NCBI GenBank assembly: GCA_022600575.1
Contig: JAHZKF010000050.1
Coordinates: forward strand, 1-63,503
Source of the DNA: Gammaproteobacteria bacterium
GTDB lineage: Bacteria > Pseudomonadota > Gammaproteobacteria > Legionellales > Legionellaceae
DNA length: 63,503 bases
Direction of reading: 5' to 3'
The notes beneath the pieces were generated by a model that was not told the DNA's origin, ran no database searches, and saw only the letters and a list, made by a program, of their open reading frames with translations. Within the stretch, counting starts at the first letter, position 1; each line of letters begins with the position of its first letter. This document shows, one piece after another, positions 29,011 through 38,035 of the stretch. Made by a program: the position numbers and the translations under genes.

Positions 29011-29043
29011 ACAAAAAAAGCGCCATATTAAATATGGCGCTTA
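29011..29043 (-). terminator. strong intrinsic terminator downstream of the outer membrane protein gene
   Basis: A perfect 10-bp GC-containing stem (AGCGCCATAT with ATATGGCGCT) at 29019-29041 around a TAA loop. Read on the minus strand, the stem is followed by a run of seven T. It lies between the leftward outer membrane protein gene (ending 29074) and rpiA, so it ends the former and separates the two. Confidence 0.85.
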
Positions 29044-29073
29044 AAAGAAAGACTACATATATCTTATATATGA

Positions 29074-29859
29074 TTAAGAGAAACGATACTCTAAACCAAA
29101 CAGGATGGTATTTAAAGTAGGGCTACTAATCTGCGCTGCAACAGCGCCAATGGTAGCAGGGTCATTCCTCAGAGCAGGCGCATCAAAACTTAACGTTGAA
29201 CCAAATGCATGCATCCACGAAACCGTCGCGAGCCACTCTTTATTAATGTGATAACCGCCACCCAATTTAATTTCAGGTAAAGCATTCACTATTGTGGTAC
29301 CAAGCTGATACGTTCCAGGAAAAGCTTCAGCAAGTCCCTGTGTGTTATTTTGAAAAAGAATGGTTGGATCCGCCGCAAGCCTCACACGAAGATTTTGAAT
29401 TAATGCACCCGCTTTAAAAAACAAATCATATTTCGGCTGCATGTAATGAATCCCTGCTAAGACATCAAAGCCGTATTGCTCCGCTTTCATATTGAAACCA
29501 GTTCCCACATGAGTCACCTGAACCCCAGGTGCCAACGAAACCTGTGGCTTCATATTAACCGAGCCATAATAACCCCAACCCACCTCAGCACTTCCTGCCC
29601 ATCTTTCAGTCATTGGATGCAATGCACCTACTGCACCTCGTCCTCCCCAACCTTGGTTATCATTTGAGGAATGTGCTGTACCAATACCTACAACGCCAAT
29701 ATTGAATCCAGCGACATCAGGCCAAGTATACATTGCTTCAGCAGCAGCAAACGGTATAAAAAGGGGTAAAGGTTTCTTAACGTCACCCATTGGTCCTGCA
29801 TACGATGCGCTAGCCCCTGCAAGAAATAACGCGCAAGCCGAAAGTACTTTTTTACTCAT
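29074..29859 (-). CDS. predicted outer membrane beta-barrel protein
   Basis: A 261-residue exported protein. A signal peptide (SKKVLSACALFLAGASASYA, then GPMG) is followed by alternating polar/hydrophobic strands rich in Gly and aromatic residues, and the chain ends in LFGLEYRFS, close to the outer-membrane assembly signal with a near-terminal Phe. The frame is open to 29880, but the ATG at 29859 has GGAG six bases upstream and begins the signal peptide. The family resembles the small outer membrane proteins that are multi-copy in Legionella, but I cannot name a function. It has its own strong terminator. Confidence 0.82.
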   Translation of the reverse strand: MSKKVLSACALFLAGASASYAGPMGDVKKPLPLFIPFAAAEAMYTWPDVAGFNIGVVGIGTAHSSNDNQGWGGRGAVGALHPMTERWAGSAEVGWGYYGSVNMKPQVSLAPGVQVTHVGTGFNMKAEQYGFDVLAGIHYMQPKYDLFFKAGALIQNLRVRLAADPTILFQNNTQGLAEAFPGTYQLGTTIVNALPEIKLGGGYHINKEWLATVSWMHAFGSTLSFDAPALRNDPATIGAVAAQISSPTLNTILFGLEYRFS

Positions 29860-30110
29860 AGCAATCTCCATTTTTTTCAATCACATCCAAATTATGATGC
29901 TTCGTCTTCATCACACTTTTTATGAAAGAAAAATCGAAGCAGAACAACACTCACATACATGAGGCTAAACTACGAACTAAAAAAAATCAAATAAAATATT
30001 CTTTTATTTTTCAACAGCCCAAGATCAGCTTAATTACAGGAAGGTCTTGTCTAAATTTGTGCAAAGTGTTAGACTAGGCGGCTTGATTGTTTTTGTCTTA
30101 AAGGTGTTTA
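29860..30110. other. AT-rich divergent intergenic region
   Basis: About 250 bases between the leftward outer membrane protein gene and the rightward gene at 30111. No coding frame or hairpin stands out. It should hold both promoters. A weak TAGACT element near 30070, preceded by TTGTGC, is a possible promoter for the rightward gene, but the match is poor. Confidence 0.3.
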
Positions 30111-31388
30111 ATGTCAGATTCCACCCTTACTTTTATGGAAGATAGGAGACTCTTTTTTTCTTCACCATCTAATCAATGTAAAAAGGCACAATCACTCGCT
30201 TTTTTAAGTCGAAACCATGACGAATTTGAAAAAGAAAAAGCCATCCTGAAAGCCACCTTAGATACTTTAAAAATCAAAATCGATACTGTTGCCACTGATG
30301 ACGAAAAAGAAAAGTATCGTTTATTCTACCTTTACTGCTGTGACTCACTCAAAACATATCACGCAAGTCGAGGAGAATCTAAAAAATCCCCAAAAGACTG
30401 GGAAAATGCTCTCCATGACAGCCTTGGCTACATCCATTGCTTTCGTATTCTTTTAAGCTTTGCACGCATCACCGATGAGCTGCTTATTCGTATGCTCAAT
30501 GATGCAGGGTGGTTTGAGACATTAAATCGCTCAATTGCCCCCATTTTTGATTTTGACCAAGCTATCTCAATCTTAAATCTTCCCGTAGAAACTTTCTATA
30601 TTTTAAGCTTCTCAGTACTTGGCCTTCGTTTTATCTTGGAGTGTGCGCGCATTTTAAAGCATACCTTTAACCCAACCGATCAAGAGCTAAAAGCACTCAG
30701 TGCTTGGGAGCGCTTCAGCCATGAAATCTACAAATATCGCTTCAATATTGCAAACGATATTGTTTGGGGAGTACTCAACGCAATTAATAATAACCCCTTA
30801 ATGCTCGTCTGTGTTCTTTTCGACTTAAGCATTCTGCTTCATCGTCAACGCATTACACAGCACACCTATCTTGAAAGAAAGGGCGAATATGAGCAAATAC
30901 TTGCCCGAAACAAACAAGATAAGGTCATGCAGCAGCAGTTGAAAGAACTGCAGTTAAACCACATCGAAACCAGCGCAATCCTGAAGCTTGCATTAATGGC
31001 TACCGCCGATATCCTCATCGGGTTGTCACTGCTGCTGACAGCACCTGTTCCCATCGCCGCTCCAATAGGTGCTTTTATATGTGTCATCGGATTCGCGGCT
31101 TATCTCTCATTAGATAACTATGGCGATTATCAAAAGCAAACACACCGTATAAAGCAATTAGAAACTGATGGAAAAGGTGATGTTGAAATAACAAAAGCAA
31201 AACAAGCGCAGCAAGCTGCTTGGCAGGAAGGTTGGAGCACTTTCACTAAAAATGTCGCCCTGCCTGTATTTTTCATCGGAGCACTAGCGATTTGTTGGCC
31301 CGTTGCCGCCCTCGTCATCACAGCCTATGTTGCCATTGAAATGTTCACTAACGACAAAGCACAAACAGCTCAACTTAGTCCTACCTAA
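30111..31388 (+). CDS. unknown multi-helix membrane protein; effector candidate
   Basis: A 425-residue protein of no family I recognise. The first 150 residues are soluble and charged (EFEKEKAILKATLDTLKIKI). Hydrophobic segments follow near 163-183 (FYILSFSVLGLRFILECARI), 233-252 (MLVCVLFDLSILL), a pair at about 291-330 (ILIGLSLLLTAPVPIAAPIG and FICVIGFAAYLSL), and a pair near 389-415 (LPVFFIGALAICWPVAALVI). Between them are coiled-coil-like stretches (QQQLKELQLNHIETSAI). No signal peptide is present. A soluble N-terminal part plus paired helices is common among Legionella-type effectors that act on host membranes, but this is only inference. Confidence 0.65.
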   Translation: MSDSTLTFMEDRRLFFSSPSNQCKKAQSLAFLSRNHDEFEKEKAILKATLDTLKIKIDTVATDDEKEKYRLFYLYCCDSLKTYHASRGESKKSPKDWENALHDSLGYIHCFRILLSFARITDELLIRMLNDAGWFETLNRSIAPIFDFDQAISILNLPVETFYILSFSVLGLRFILECARILKHTFNPTDQELKALSAWERFSHEIYKYRFNIANDIVWGVLNAINNNPLMLVCVLFDLSILLHRQRITQHTYLERKGEYEQILARNKQDKVMQQQLKELQLNHIETSAILKLALMATADILIGLSLLLTAPVPIAAPIGAFICVIGFAAYLSLDNYGDYQKQTHRIKQLETDGKGDVEITKAKQAQQAAWQEGWSTFTKNVALPVFFIGALAICWPVAALVITAYVAIEMFTNDKAQTAQLSPT

Positions 31389-31464
31389 AAAAGAAACTCG
31401 CGATTTCTTTAAGGATGGAGTATTGTTTTTAACATAAGAGAGTTTGAATGTTAGGAGCTAAAGG

Positions 31465-33396
31465 ATGAGCACTGAAGAATTGTTAAAAAACTATACAACA
31501 CGCTACACTGCAGACAAAGAAGAAGAAATGAGCCTAAGTGATTACTTAGCGCTTTGTCGCGACGACCCTGCTGCCTACGCAAATCCTGCTGAACGACTAT
31601 TAATGGCCATTGGTGAACCCGAACTCAGTGATACAAGGCACGACCCTGTACTCTCACGACTTTTTTCAAATAAAGTCATTCAGCTCTACAACGTTTTCGA
31701 CGAGTTTTACGGCCTAGAAGAACCAATTGAACGTATTGTCGGCTTTTTAAAGCATGCCGCACAAGGTCTTGAAGAAACCAAACAAGTGCTCTATTTGTTG
31801 GGGCCTGTTGGCGGCGGAAAATCATCCATTGCCGAAAAGCTTAAAGATTTAATGCAAAAAATACCTTTCTACGCCATTAAAGGTTCACCTGTATTCGATT
31901 CGCCACTTTCACTTTTTGAGCCCGAAGAAGATGGCCCGCTTCTGCTTGAGCAATATGGCATCCCAAGACGAGCTTTGCGCTATGTTATGTCACCTTGGGC
32001 GGTTAAACGCCTTCATGAGTATAATGGCGACATTAACCAGTTCAAAGTCATTAAAATTCACCCTTCTCGCTTAAAACAAGTCGCCATCGCCAAAACCGAG
32101 CCCGGTGATGAAAATAATCAAGACATCTCCTCTTTAGTCGGTAAAATTGACATCCGAAAACTCGAAGAGTTTTCTCAAGATGACGCCGATGCCTACAGCT
32201 ATTCGGGCGGACTATGTCATGCCAATCGAGGCTTACTTGAGTTTGTCGAAATGTTTAAAGCACCCATTAAAGTTTTGCATCCGCTTTTAACAGCAACTCA
32301 AGAAGGCAACTATAACGCAACTGAAGGCCTATCATCTCTTCCTTTTGAAGGCGTTATTCTTGCACACTCCAATGAATCCGAGTGGAAAACGTTTCGTAAT
32401 AATAAAAATAACGAAGCGTTTATCGACCGTATTAACATCGTTAAAGTCCCTTACTGCCTGCGCGTATCAGAAGAGCTGCGTATCTATAGAAAGCTCATCG
32501 AAAATAGTTCACTCAAAGATGCACCTTGTGCCCCAGGAACACTCGATATGCTTGCAAAATTTTCAGTGCTAACTCGCTTAAAAGAACCTGAAAATTCAAG
32601 CATTTATTCAAAATTACGCGTCTATAATGGCGAAAGTTTAAAAGACACCGACCCTAAAGCAAAATCCTATCAAGAATATCGTGACTTTGCCGGCGTAAAT
32701 GAAGGCATGAATGGTATTTCAACACGCTTTGCTTTCAAAATTCTGTCTAAAGTATTTAATTTCGACCACACTGAAGTAGCCGCTAACCCAGTACATTTAC
32801 TCTATGTCTTAGAGAGACAAATTGAGCAAGAACAATTTCCAGAAGAAGTTAGTGAGCGCTACTTAAACTTTATTAAAGAATTTTTATCACCCAAATATGT
32901 TGAGTTTATCGGGAAGGAAATTCAAACCGCCTACCTTGAATCTTATTCAGAGTACGGCCAGAATATTTTTGACCGCTATATCACATATGCTGATTTTTGG
33001 ATTCAAGACCAAGATTATCGTGACCCCGATACGGGTGAAATTCTCGACCGTGCAGCCCTCAATACCGATTTAGAAAAAATTGAAAAACCTGCTGGTATTT
33101 CAAACCCCAAAGACTTCCGAAACGAAGTTGTTAATTTTGTATTGCGCGCACGAGCAAATAACCAAGGCAAAAACCCTCGTTGGAACAGCTATGAAAAATT
33201 AAAAACGGTTATCGAGAAAAAAATGTTTACCAATACTGAAGACTTACTCCCTGTTATTTCTTTCAATGCAAAAGCAACTGAGGAAGAAAAAACAAAGCAT
33301 GCAGAATTTATTGCACGGATGGAAGACAAAGGCTACACAGCAAAACAAGTACGTCTTTTGTGCGAGTGGTATTTGCGTGTTCGTAAATCACAGTAA
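31465..33396 (+). CDS. prkA: PrkA/YeaG-type protein kinase
   Basis: AAA-type serine protein kinase of the YeaG family, active in stationary phase or nutrient stress in other bacteria. The 643-residue length matches E. coli YeaG (644). The Walker A motif is GPVGGGKS at residues 113-120. The middle part carries AAA features (YSGGLCHANRGLLEFVEMFK; PFEGVILAHSNESEWKTF). The C-terminal region contains the kinase part. AGGAG lies before the ATG. It is the first gene of a prkA-yeaH-spoVR operon, the same order as in E. coli (yeaG, yeaH) and many proteobacteria, where these genes respond together. Confidence 0.96.
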   Translation: MSTEELLKNYTTRYTADKEEEMSLSDYLALCRDDPAAYANPAERLLMAIGEPELSDTRHDPVLSRLFSNKVIQLYNVFDEFYGLEEPIERIVGFLKHAAQGLEETKQVLYLLGPVGGGKSSIAEKLKDLMQKIPFYAIKGSPVFDSPLSLFEPEEDGPLLLEQYGIPRRALRYVMSPWAVKRLHEYNGDINQFKVIKIHPSRLKQVAIAKTEPGDENNQDISSLVGKIDIRKLEEFSQDDADAYSYSGGLCHANRGLLEFVEMFKAPIKVLHPLLTATQEGNYNATEGLSSLPFEGVILAHSNESEWKTFRNNKNNEAFIDRINIVKVPYCLRVSEELRIYRKLIENSSLKDAPCAPGTLDMLAKFSVLTRLKEPENSSIYSKLRVYNGESLKDTDPKAKSYQEYRDFAGVNEGMNGISTRFAFKILSKVFNFDHTEVAANPVHLLYVLERQIEQEQFPEEVSERYLNFIKEFLSPKYVEFIGKEIQTAYLESYSEYGQNIFDRYITYADFWIQDQDYRDPDTGEILDRAALNTDLEKIEKPAGISNPKDFRNEVVNFVLRARANNQGKNPRWNSYEKLKTVIEKKMFTNTEDLLPVISFNAKATEEEKTKHAEFIARMEDKGYTAKQVRLLCEWYLRVRKSQ

Positions 33397-33411
33397 TGGT
33401 GGTCTTTACTT

Positions 33412-34680
33412 ATGAGTCAATTAATTGACAGACGACAGAATGCCGGAAAGAAAAGCACCGTTAACCGGCAACGATTTCTACGTCGTTACAAACGCCAAAT
33501 CAAAGAAGCTGTATCAAAAGCCATTGGTAAGCGTAGTATTACGGGCATTAATCGCGAAGAACAAATCAGTATCCCTGCAAGAGATATTGCTGAACCGCGG
33601 TTTACGCAAGGCCCAGGTGGGCATGTTGAACGTATTCTACCAGGTAATGATGAGTTTCTTGAAGGCGATCGAATCAAGCGTCCGCCAAAAGAAGGACAAG
33701 GTGGTAGTGGCGGTCAAGCAAGTGATAAAGGGGAGGGAAGCGACGATTTCGTATTTGAACTCACGCGTGATGAATTTCTTGAACTCTACTTTGAAGACTT
33801 AGCCTTACCTGACCTCATCCGCAAGGAACTTGCTAAAATGGACACGCCCAAAACCGTACGAGCAGGCGTTACCACAAGCGGTATTCCAACCAACTTAAAC
33901 ATTGTGCGTTCCATGCGCCAAGCAACAGGTCGGCGCTTAGCACTCACCGCACCCTACAGACATGAATTACGTGACATCAAAAAAACACTGAAAACCATGA
34001 AAAAAGAGGCGGTTCCTGACGAAAAAAAACGAGCCCAATTAAATGAGCGCATGGATTTTTTAAAGCGAAAAATCAAAAGCATTCCATTCTTAGACACACT
34101 TGATTTACGCTACAATAACCGTATCAAAATTCCAGCCCCAACCACGCAAGCCGTGATGTTTTGCATCATGGATGTCTCAGGCTCCATGGACGAAGCCAAA
34201 AAAGACATCGCAAAACGATTTTTTATTTTACTTTATCTTTTTCTCACTAAAAACTATCAAAAAATTGAACTCGTCTTCATTCGACATCACACCTCCGCCA
34301 AAGAAGTATCAGAAGAAGAGTTTTTCTATTCTCGTGAAACAGGTGGCACAGTCGTCTCAAGTGCACTCGAATTACTCAATGACATCATCACCAGTCGCTA
34401 TCCTGTTAATGCCTGGAATATTTATGTAGCCCAAGCCTCTGACGGTGATAATTGGAATGCCGACTCTCCTCGTTGCCAAGAATTACTGCATGATCGCATT
34501 ATGCCCCTCCTGCAATATTTTGCTTATGTTGAAATTATGCCACGCCATCACCAAAGTCTATGGGAAGTCTATGAAACTTTAACACAGGTCTACCCAAACT
34601 TTTGCATGGAAAGTATTGACAGTGTTACAGATATTTATCCTGTCTTTCGTGAACTCTTTAAAAGGAAGGCAACTGCATGA
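33412..34680 (+). CDS. yeaH: YeaH family protein with a von Willebrand factor A-like domain (DUF444)
   Basis: Partner protein of PrkA with unknown molecular role. The 422-residue length matches the family. The N-terminal half is basic with a Gly-rich linker (GQGGSGGQASDKGEGSD, about 96-111). The C-terminal half has a VWA fold with an intact MIDAS motif DVSGS at residues 254-258 (MDVSGSMDEAKKDIAKRF). It begins 15 bases after prkA and overlaps spoVR by four bases (ATGA), so all three are translated together. Confidence 0.95.
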   Translation: MSQLIDRRQNAGKKSTVNRQRFLRRYKRQIKEAVSKAIGKRSITGINREEQISIPARDIAEPRFTQGPGGHVERILPGNDEFLEGDRIKRPPKEGQGGSGGQASDKGEGSDDFVFELTRDEFLELYFEDLALPDLIRKELAKMDTPKTVRAGVTTSGIPTNLNIVRSMRQATGRRLALTAPYRHELRDIKKTLKTMKKEAVPDEKKRAQLNERMDFLKRKIKSIPFLDTLDLRYNNRIKIPAPTTQAVMFCIMDVSGSMDEAKKDIAKRFFILLYLFLTKNYQKIELVFIRHHTSAKEVSEEEFFYSRETGGTVVSSALELLNDIITSRYPVNAWNIYVAQASDGDNWNADSPRCQELLHDRIMPLLQYFAYVEIMPRHHQSLWEVYETLTQVYPNFCMESIDSVTDIYPVFRELFKRKATA

Positions 34681-36224
34681 AAAGAAAAAAGCCACTTTCA
34701 ACGACTGCCGAATGGACCCCAGAACTCCTTCAAACTTACGATCGCGAAATTGGACGCCTTGCCCGAGATTTCAAATTAGACACATACCCCAATCAAATCG
34801 AAATCATCACAGCCGAGCAAATGATGGATTGCTACGCCTCTGTCGGTATGCCCATCGGCTACCATCACTGGTCATTTGGGAAACACTTCGTCAATGTGGA
34901 AAAACGTTATCAACGAGGCGAAATGGGGCTTGCCTACGAACTGGTGATTAATTCAAACCCCTGTATTTCTTATTTAATGGAAGAGAACACCATGGCCATG
35001 CAAGCACTGGTCATTGCACATGCATGTTACGGACATAACTCTTTTTTTAAAAACAACTACTTATTTAAGATGTGGACGGACGCCGAAGGCATCATCGACT
35101 ACCTAGTATTTGCTCGAAACTATGTCAGTGGTTGCGAAGAGAAATACGGTATCGATGAAGTAGAAACCATACTGGATGCCTGCCACGCCTTAATGAATTA
35201 CGGAGTTGATCGCTATAAACACCCCCCTCCAATCTCATTACAGGAAGAAAAGCTTCGCCAACAAAACCGTGAAGCTTATATGCAATCTCAAGTCAACGAG
35301 CTATGGCGCACCCTCCCCCCCGAGAAAGGAAAAGAAACCGCGAAAGAAAAAAAACGTTTTCCTGAAGATCCTCAAGAAAATATTTTATATTTCCTTGAAA
35401 AAAACGCGCCTTTACTTGAACCTTGGCAGCGTGAACTCATTCGAATCGTCCGAAAAATAGCGCAATATTTTTATCCGCAAGGTCAAACCAAAGTAATGAA
35501 TGAGGGGTGGGCCTCCTTTTGGCATTACACCTTGATGCACGCGCTCTATGACGAAGGGCTTGTAACCGATGAATTCATGCTCGAAATTTTGCAAAATCAC
35601 ACCAATGTCATTGCGCAACCTGCCTACAATAGTCCCTACTTTAGTGGTATTAATCCTTATTGCTTGGGCTATCATATGTATCAAGACATTCGGCGAATTT
35701 GTGAAAACCCAAGTCATGAAGAAAAGCAACTTTTTCCCCTCATAGCTAATACCGATTGGATTACAACTCTCGACAATGCCATGCGAAACTATAAAGATGA
35801 AAGTTTTGTTTCTCAGTTTCTATCCCCACAATTGATGCGAGATTTAAGACTTTTCATGCTCACTGATAACGATCAAGAACCCGAGATGCTGATTAATGCT
35901 ATCCACAATGAAGGGGGCTACGATCGCGTACGAGAAAGCTTGTCGCAACAATATAATTTAGGCAGCCTTGACCCTGATATCCAAGTTTTTGCTGTTGATT
36001 TAGAAGGAGACCGCTCACTCACGCTTCATTATACACAACACAATCGTGTGCCACTCAATAAAGACACTGAAGAAGTATTAAGGCATCTTCATACCCTATG
36101 GAAGTTCCCAGTGGTACTCAAAACCATGTCAGCTGAAGGCGAGCCTGTAACAGCCTTGCGATGCCCTCCTGAGACAGCCCCTGCAACAACCGCTAAGGTT
36201 CCCATTCCAAACCCGGATGTGTAA
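34677..36224 (+). CDS. spoVR: SpoVR family protein (YcgB-like)
   Basis: Conserved protein of the SpoVR/YcgB family; the molecular function is not established. The 515-residue length agrees with E. coli YcgB (510). Family segments include MPIGYHHWSFGKHFV near residue 58, HACYGHNSFFKNNYLF, NEGWASFWHYTLM with conserved His, and GINPYCLGYHMYQDIRR. It is the last gene of the prkA-yeaH-spoVR operon and ends seven bases before the convergent membrane protein gene. In E. coli ycgB lies elsewhere but is co-expressed with yeaGH. Confidence 0.95.
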   Translation: MKRKKPLSTTAEWTPELLQTYDREIGRLARDFKLDTYPNQIEIITAEQMMDCYASVGMPIGYHHWSFGKHFVNVEKRYQRGEMGLAYELVINSNPCISYLMEENTMAMQALVIAHACYGHNSFFKNNYLFKMWTDAEGIIDYLVFARNYVSGCEEKYGIDEVETILDACHALMNYGVDRYKHPPPISLQEEKLRQQNREAYMQSQVNELWRTLPPEKGKETAKEKKRFPEDPQENILYFLEKNAPLLEPWQRELIRIVRKIAQYFYPQGQTKVMNEGWASFWHYTLMHALYDEGLVTDEFMLEILQNHTNVIAQPAYNSPYFSGINPYCLGYHMYQDIRRICENPSHEEKQLFPLIANTDWITTLDNAMRNYKDESFVSQFLSPQLMRDLRLFMLTDNDQEPEMLINAIHNEGGYDRVRESLSQQYNLGSLDPDIQVFAVDLEGDRSLTLHYTQHNRVPLNKDTEEVLRHLHTLWKFPVVLKTMSAEGEPVTALRCPPETAPATTAKVPIPNPDV

Positions 36225-36231
36225 AGGCAGT

Positions 36232-37380
36232 CTAAGCTGCCATCCCTAGCTCCAAATCCTTAGCGTTGGCTACCTCTTCGGTGGCATCGTTAATATCCAT
36301 TTTATGATTTGATGCAAACAGACCATGTCGACTTTTCGCAATCGATACATTGCCACTTTCAGCTTTAATTTCTGGCTCGGCAGGCTTTGATCCTATCCAA
36401 AAATCCATTCCTAATATAAAAGAAGCACTACCTGCAAAAAATGCTGAAACCAACGATAATGCCGTAATAATTGCAACAGGTGGCAATGCCACCTCGGCTG
36501 TAATCAACAATGCCGTTAAAAGCTCTAATGCAGAATAAGTCAGTGCGGCATTCACAAAAGCATTGGTAAAAACACACATAAATCCCATAAAGGCATGAGG
36601 TGCTTCCATCATGAGGCTCCAGTTATCGCCAAAATCTTTGCAAAAATCTGCCAGATAAAAATTGTAAAAATAATATTCTGTAAAAGCCCCAAAAGTAAAA
36701 GCGACTGCAGCTCCTATACCTAATGCAGGTATCACTGCAAGATGAAGGACCATCAGCGCCTCAGCCAGACTCAAGGTGAATAATAAACTAAGGGCTATAA
36801 CATTCCCTACAGCAATAATATGACCACACCACTTACCTATTTTCTGAAGCGCTGTTAATGACTCAGCTTCCGTGACTTCTTTTTCGTCATAACTACTTAA
36901 CCAAGTTTCAATTTCTTGGATTGTCATGATAGCAGCAACAAATACACCAACAGCAATCGATAGCATAGCAAGAGGGCCTTCCATCGCAAACGTAAATGCC
37001 ATCAAACCAAACAGAACACCTGTCACAAAAAAAACAAAAATACCACCAAAGTATTGCAGCTGCTGCCATGCCGTTAATTTTTTATATTGATACGCTTTAT
37101 CAGACATCATTCGAGTAAAAAATTTATCGAGTAAATCCATATTCATCCATAAATTTACCATGCCACTACATGCACCTCCTGCACCTAATGCCATTGCTTG
37201 AATAAATCCTGTCGACCAGGTCGTGACGGCTTTAAGAAAAAGTTCAACCGCTTGATAATTCTGCAACGCAACGCCCAAAGCGCCTAAACCAGAAAGCACA
37301 TTTGAGAACACGCCCGAATAGCCATATTCTTTTGCCCAATCTTCATAATCTTGTGTAAATGAGCCTGTTGCTTTAGTCAT
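36232..37380 (-). CDS. unknown polytopic membrane protein, probably ArgR-controlled
   Basis: A membrane protein of about 382 residues with six to eight predicted helices, for example FVFFVTGVLFGLMAFTFAME, MLSIAVGVFVAAIMTI, VIALSLLFTLSLAEALMVLH and ALLITAEVALPPVAIITALS. A charged C-terminal tail (DINDATEEVANAKDLELGMA) follows the last helix. I recognise no transporter family signature. The frame begins with a GTG at 37395; the ATG at 37380 has GGAA seven bases upstream and is preferred. Its predicted promoter (TTGCAA, 17 bases, TATTAT) is covered by two ARG-box-like sites, so repression by ArgR, encoded divergently, is likely. It could be an arginine-linked transporter or a secreted effector; the sequence does not decide. 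Confidence 0.75.
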   Translation of the reverse strand: MTKATGSFTQDYEDWAKEYGYSGVFSNVLSGLGALGVALQNYQAVELFLKAVTTWSTGFIQAMALGAGGACSGMVNLWMNMDLLDKFFTRMMSDKAYQYKKLTAWQQLQYFGGIFVFFVTGVLFGLMAFTFAMEGPLAMLSIAVGVFVAAIMTIQEIETWLSSYDEKEVTEAESLTALQKIGKWCGHIIAVGNVIALSLLFTLSLAEALMVLHLAVIPALGIGAAVAFTFGAFTEYYFYNFYLADFCKDFGDNWSLMMEAPHAFMGFMCVFTNAFVNAALTYSALELLTALLITAEVALPPVAIITALSLVSAFFAGSASFILGMDFWIGSKPAEPEIKAESGNVSIAKSRHGLFASNHKMDINDATEEVANAKDLELGMAA

Positions 37381-37404
37381 AATAAGTTCCGCCACTTGAT
37401 TTAA

Positions 37405-37422
37405 ACAATATAATTATTCACT
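37405..37422 (-). promoter_or_regulatory. ARG-box-like operator, site 1
   Basis: An 18-base site matching the ArgR consensus WNTGAATWWWWATTCANW in one half (TGAAT on the minus strand, then the A/T core) with three mismatches in the other half. It overlaps the predicted transcription start (about 37416) of the leftward membrane protein gene. Site 2 follows after exactly three bases. Confidence 0.7.
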
Positions 37423-37451
37423 ATAATAATATATTTATTCACTCTTTGCAA
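37423..37451 (-). promoter_or_regulatory. sigma-70 type promoter of the membrane protein gene, inside the ARG-box pair
   Basis: On the minus strand TTGCAA (37451-37446), a 17-base spacer and TATTAT (37428-37423). ARG-box site 2 fills the spacer and site 1 covers the start point. TTGCAA is its own reverse complement and could also serve as the -35 of argR, with TAAACT at 37469-37474 as a weaker -10 in the rightward direction. Confidence 0.6.
37426..37443 (-). promoter_or_regulatory. ARG-box-like operator, site 2
   Basis: The same 18-base pattern as site 1. Over the 16 shared positions 37407-37422 and 37428-37443, 15 bases are identical. The two sites are offset by 21 bases, that is 18-base boxes with the canonical 3-base gap seen in ArgR operators, which bind one hexamer across two boxes. 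Confidence 0.7.
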
Positions 37452-37504
37452 TTGCGGAAGCGCTATTTTAAACTTGGCCACAATATTGCACTCTGGAACA
37501 TTCA

Positions 37505-37966
37505 ATGACTTCCACAACCAACTTACTACGCAAAATTCTTATGGAAGGAAATGCAAAAACACAATCAGACATTCAACGTGAATTAAAAAAACAAGGCATT
37601 TCAAGCAGTCAGCCTAAAATATCTCGGCTTCTTCACCAAATAGGTGCCGTCAAATTAGTTGATAGCCAAGGAAAAACACAATATCGACTACCCCATGAAA
37701 CAGGTCTTCTCCATGAATTGACTTCACCTCAAGAAAAAACCTTCATTCGCCAATGGATATTAGATGTGACTGCAAATGAAACGCTCATTATTATTCATAC
37801 AACACCTGCCGCTGCAATGCTGGTCGCAAGAAGTATTGATCAAAACAGGCAGAATTTAGATGTTTTAGGAACCATTGCAGGAGACGACACCATTTTCATT
37901 GTGCCAAAACACATAAAAAAAATCGCCCAGACTGTAAATATAATCACTGAATTTTTAAATCTATAA
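37505..37966 (+). CDS. argR: arginine repressor ArgR
   Basis: Arginine-responsive hexameric repressor. The 153-residue length is normal (E. coli 156). The N-terminal winged helix spans residues 1-70 (TQSDIQRELKKQGISSSQPK; ISRLLHQIGAVKLVD), and the C-terminal arginine-binding/oligomerisation domain contains the hallmark GTIAGDDTIFIVPK near the end. GGAA lies seven bases before the ATG. It is divergent from the unknown membrane protein gene, with two ARG-box-like sites between them, so autoregulation is plausible. No arginine biosynthesis gene is in this window. Confidence 0.94.
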   Translation: MTSTTNLLRKILMEGNAKTQSDIQRELKKQGISSSQPKISRLLHQIGAVKLVDSQGKTQYRLPHETGLLHELTSPQEKTFIRQWILDVTANETLIIIHTTPAAAMLVARSIDQNRQNLDVLGTIAGDDTIFIVPKHIKKIAQTVNIITEFLNL

Positions 37967-38035
37967 CGACAACTCATTCATTACTTTAAAAACATCCTAT
38001 ACTTAATGAATATTAAGCGTATTAGGAGCCGTATC

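Noticed and set aside
35412-35729. A 105-codon open frame antisense to spoVR
   Set aside because: A shadow of the spoVR reading frame with no start signal of its own.
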